DNA of 64,000 bases from Chitinibacter sp. GC72 (GTDB lineage Bacteria; Pseudomonadota; Gammaproteobacteria; Burkholderiales; Chitinibacteraceae): positions 296,323 through 360,322 of the forward strand of contig NZ_VIRW01000001.1 of the NCBI RefSeq assembly GCF_009760905.1, in the 5' to 3' direction. A program made the translations under genes and the position numbers. The number at the start of each line of letters is the position of its first letter. The stretch's first letter is position 1. The notes under the pieces are model-generated. The model saw nothing but the letters and a program-made list of their open reading frames with translations, was not told the origin of the DNA and ran no database searches. Of the stretch, positions 63,925 through 64,000 are shown piece by piece.

Positions 63925-64000
63925 AAACTGGGGGAGTTGCTGTCTTTTCAAACAACAACTCGAAATAGAAGAAGTAATATCATCAGCAAGTCGTTTTGAC

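Noticed and set aside
1..64000. CRISPR arrays, prophage or insertion sequences
   Set aside because: No regularly spaced direct repeats, transposase, integrase or phage structural genes are seen. The dispersed repeats are palindromes without spacer periodicity.

Overview
The window is chromosomal DNA of a Gram-negative betaproteobacterium, most likely of the order Neisseriales (Chitinibacter/Deefgea/Iodobacter-like). The evidence is gene content and order: tpiA-secG-nuoABCD, pyrB followed by a non-catalytic pyrC homologue, ruvX and yqgE/algH, a full flg cluster with L- and P-ring genes, and an rrn operon end. I see no phage, insertion sequence, CRISPR array or tRNA gene. The genus is an inference.

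Layout. 1-3090 (minus): tpiA, secG and the start of the nuo operon (nuoA-nuoD, nuoD cut by the window edge). 3268-7009 (plus): pstSCAB phosphate transport, with a hairpin between pstS and pstC and no phoU. 7121-12120: an SDR reductase, a DUF3579 gene divergent from argF, a LysE-type exporter between argF and argG, then DUF2788 and ppnP. 12204-14809: yajQ (c-di-GMP-binding family) beside a membrane PAS-GGDEF diguanylate cyclase, then a DUF3149 microprotein. 14840-20068 (minus): ArnT-like transferase, rpmE, rho, trxA and radA. 20129-31148 (minus): flgBCDEFGHIJKL, which sequence signals divide into three units: a sigma54-like site before flgB, a terminator after flgI followed at once by a second sigma54-like site before flgJ, and a sigma28-like site before flgK.

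31398-39502 is the most interesting block: a divergent cluster joining polyamine-type enzymes to membrane and envelope proteins. On the minus strand are DUF350, a small exported protein, an SPFH-SHOCT protein, GFA, a small membrane protein, a double zinc-ribbon DUF4178 protein, a 55-residue Ser/Gly/Trp-rich lipoprotein, and an AdoMet decarboxylase (SpeD). On the plus strand are a membrane-anchored SpeE-like aminopropyltransferase and a Tat-type FAD oxidoreductase lipoprotein. Most neighbouring genes overlap by 1 to 4 bases, so they are probably translationally coupled.

39604-58656: PhzF, two EamA transporters, livKHMGF, putA without its DNA-binding domain, a PBP5-type carboxypeptidase, an orphan amino-acid binding protein, an erythromycin-esterase-like lipoprotein lacking the usual first His, a cold-shock/DUF1294 fusion, and pyrB with a pseudo-dihydroorotase. 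58730-63924: ruvX, yqgE, a photolyase behind an operator-like triple repeat, a GlmS-like protein without its glutaminase cysteine, and 5S rRNA.

A 49-bp palindromic repeat (GGGTAT...ATACCC) of constant length but variable sequence occurs nine times between genes, usually just 3' of a stop codon. Two larger fold-back repeats lie at 11704 and 59175.
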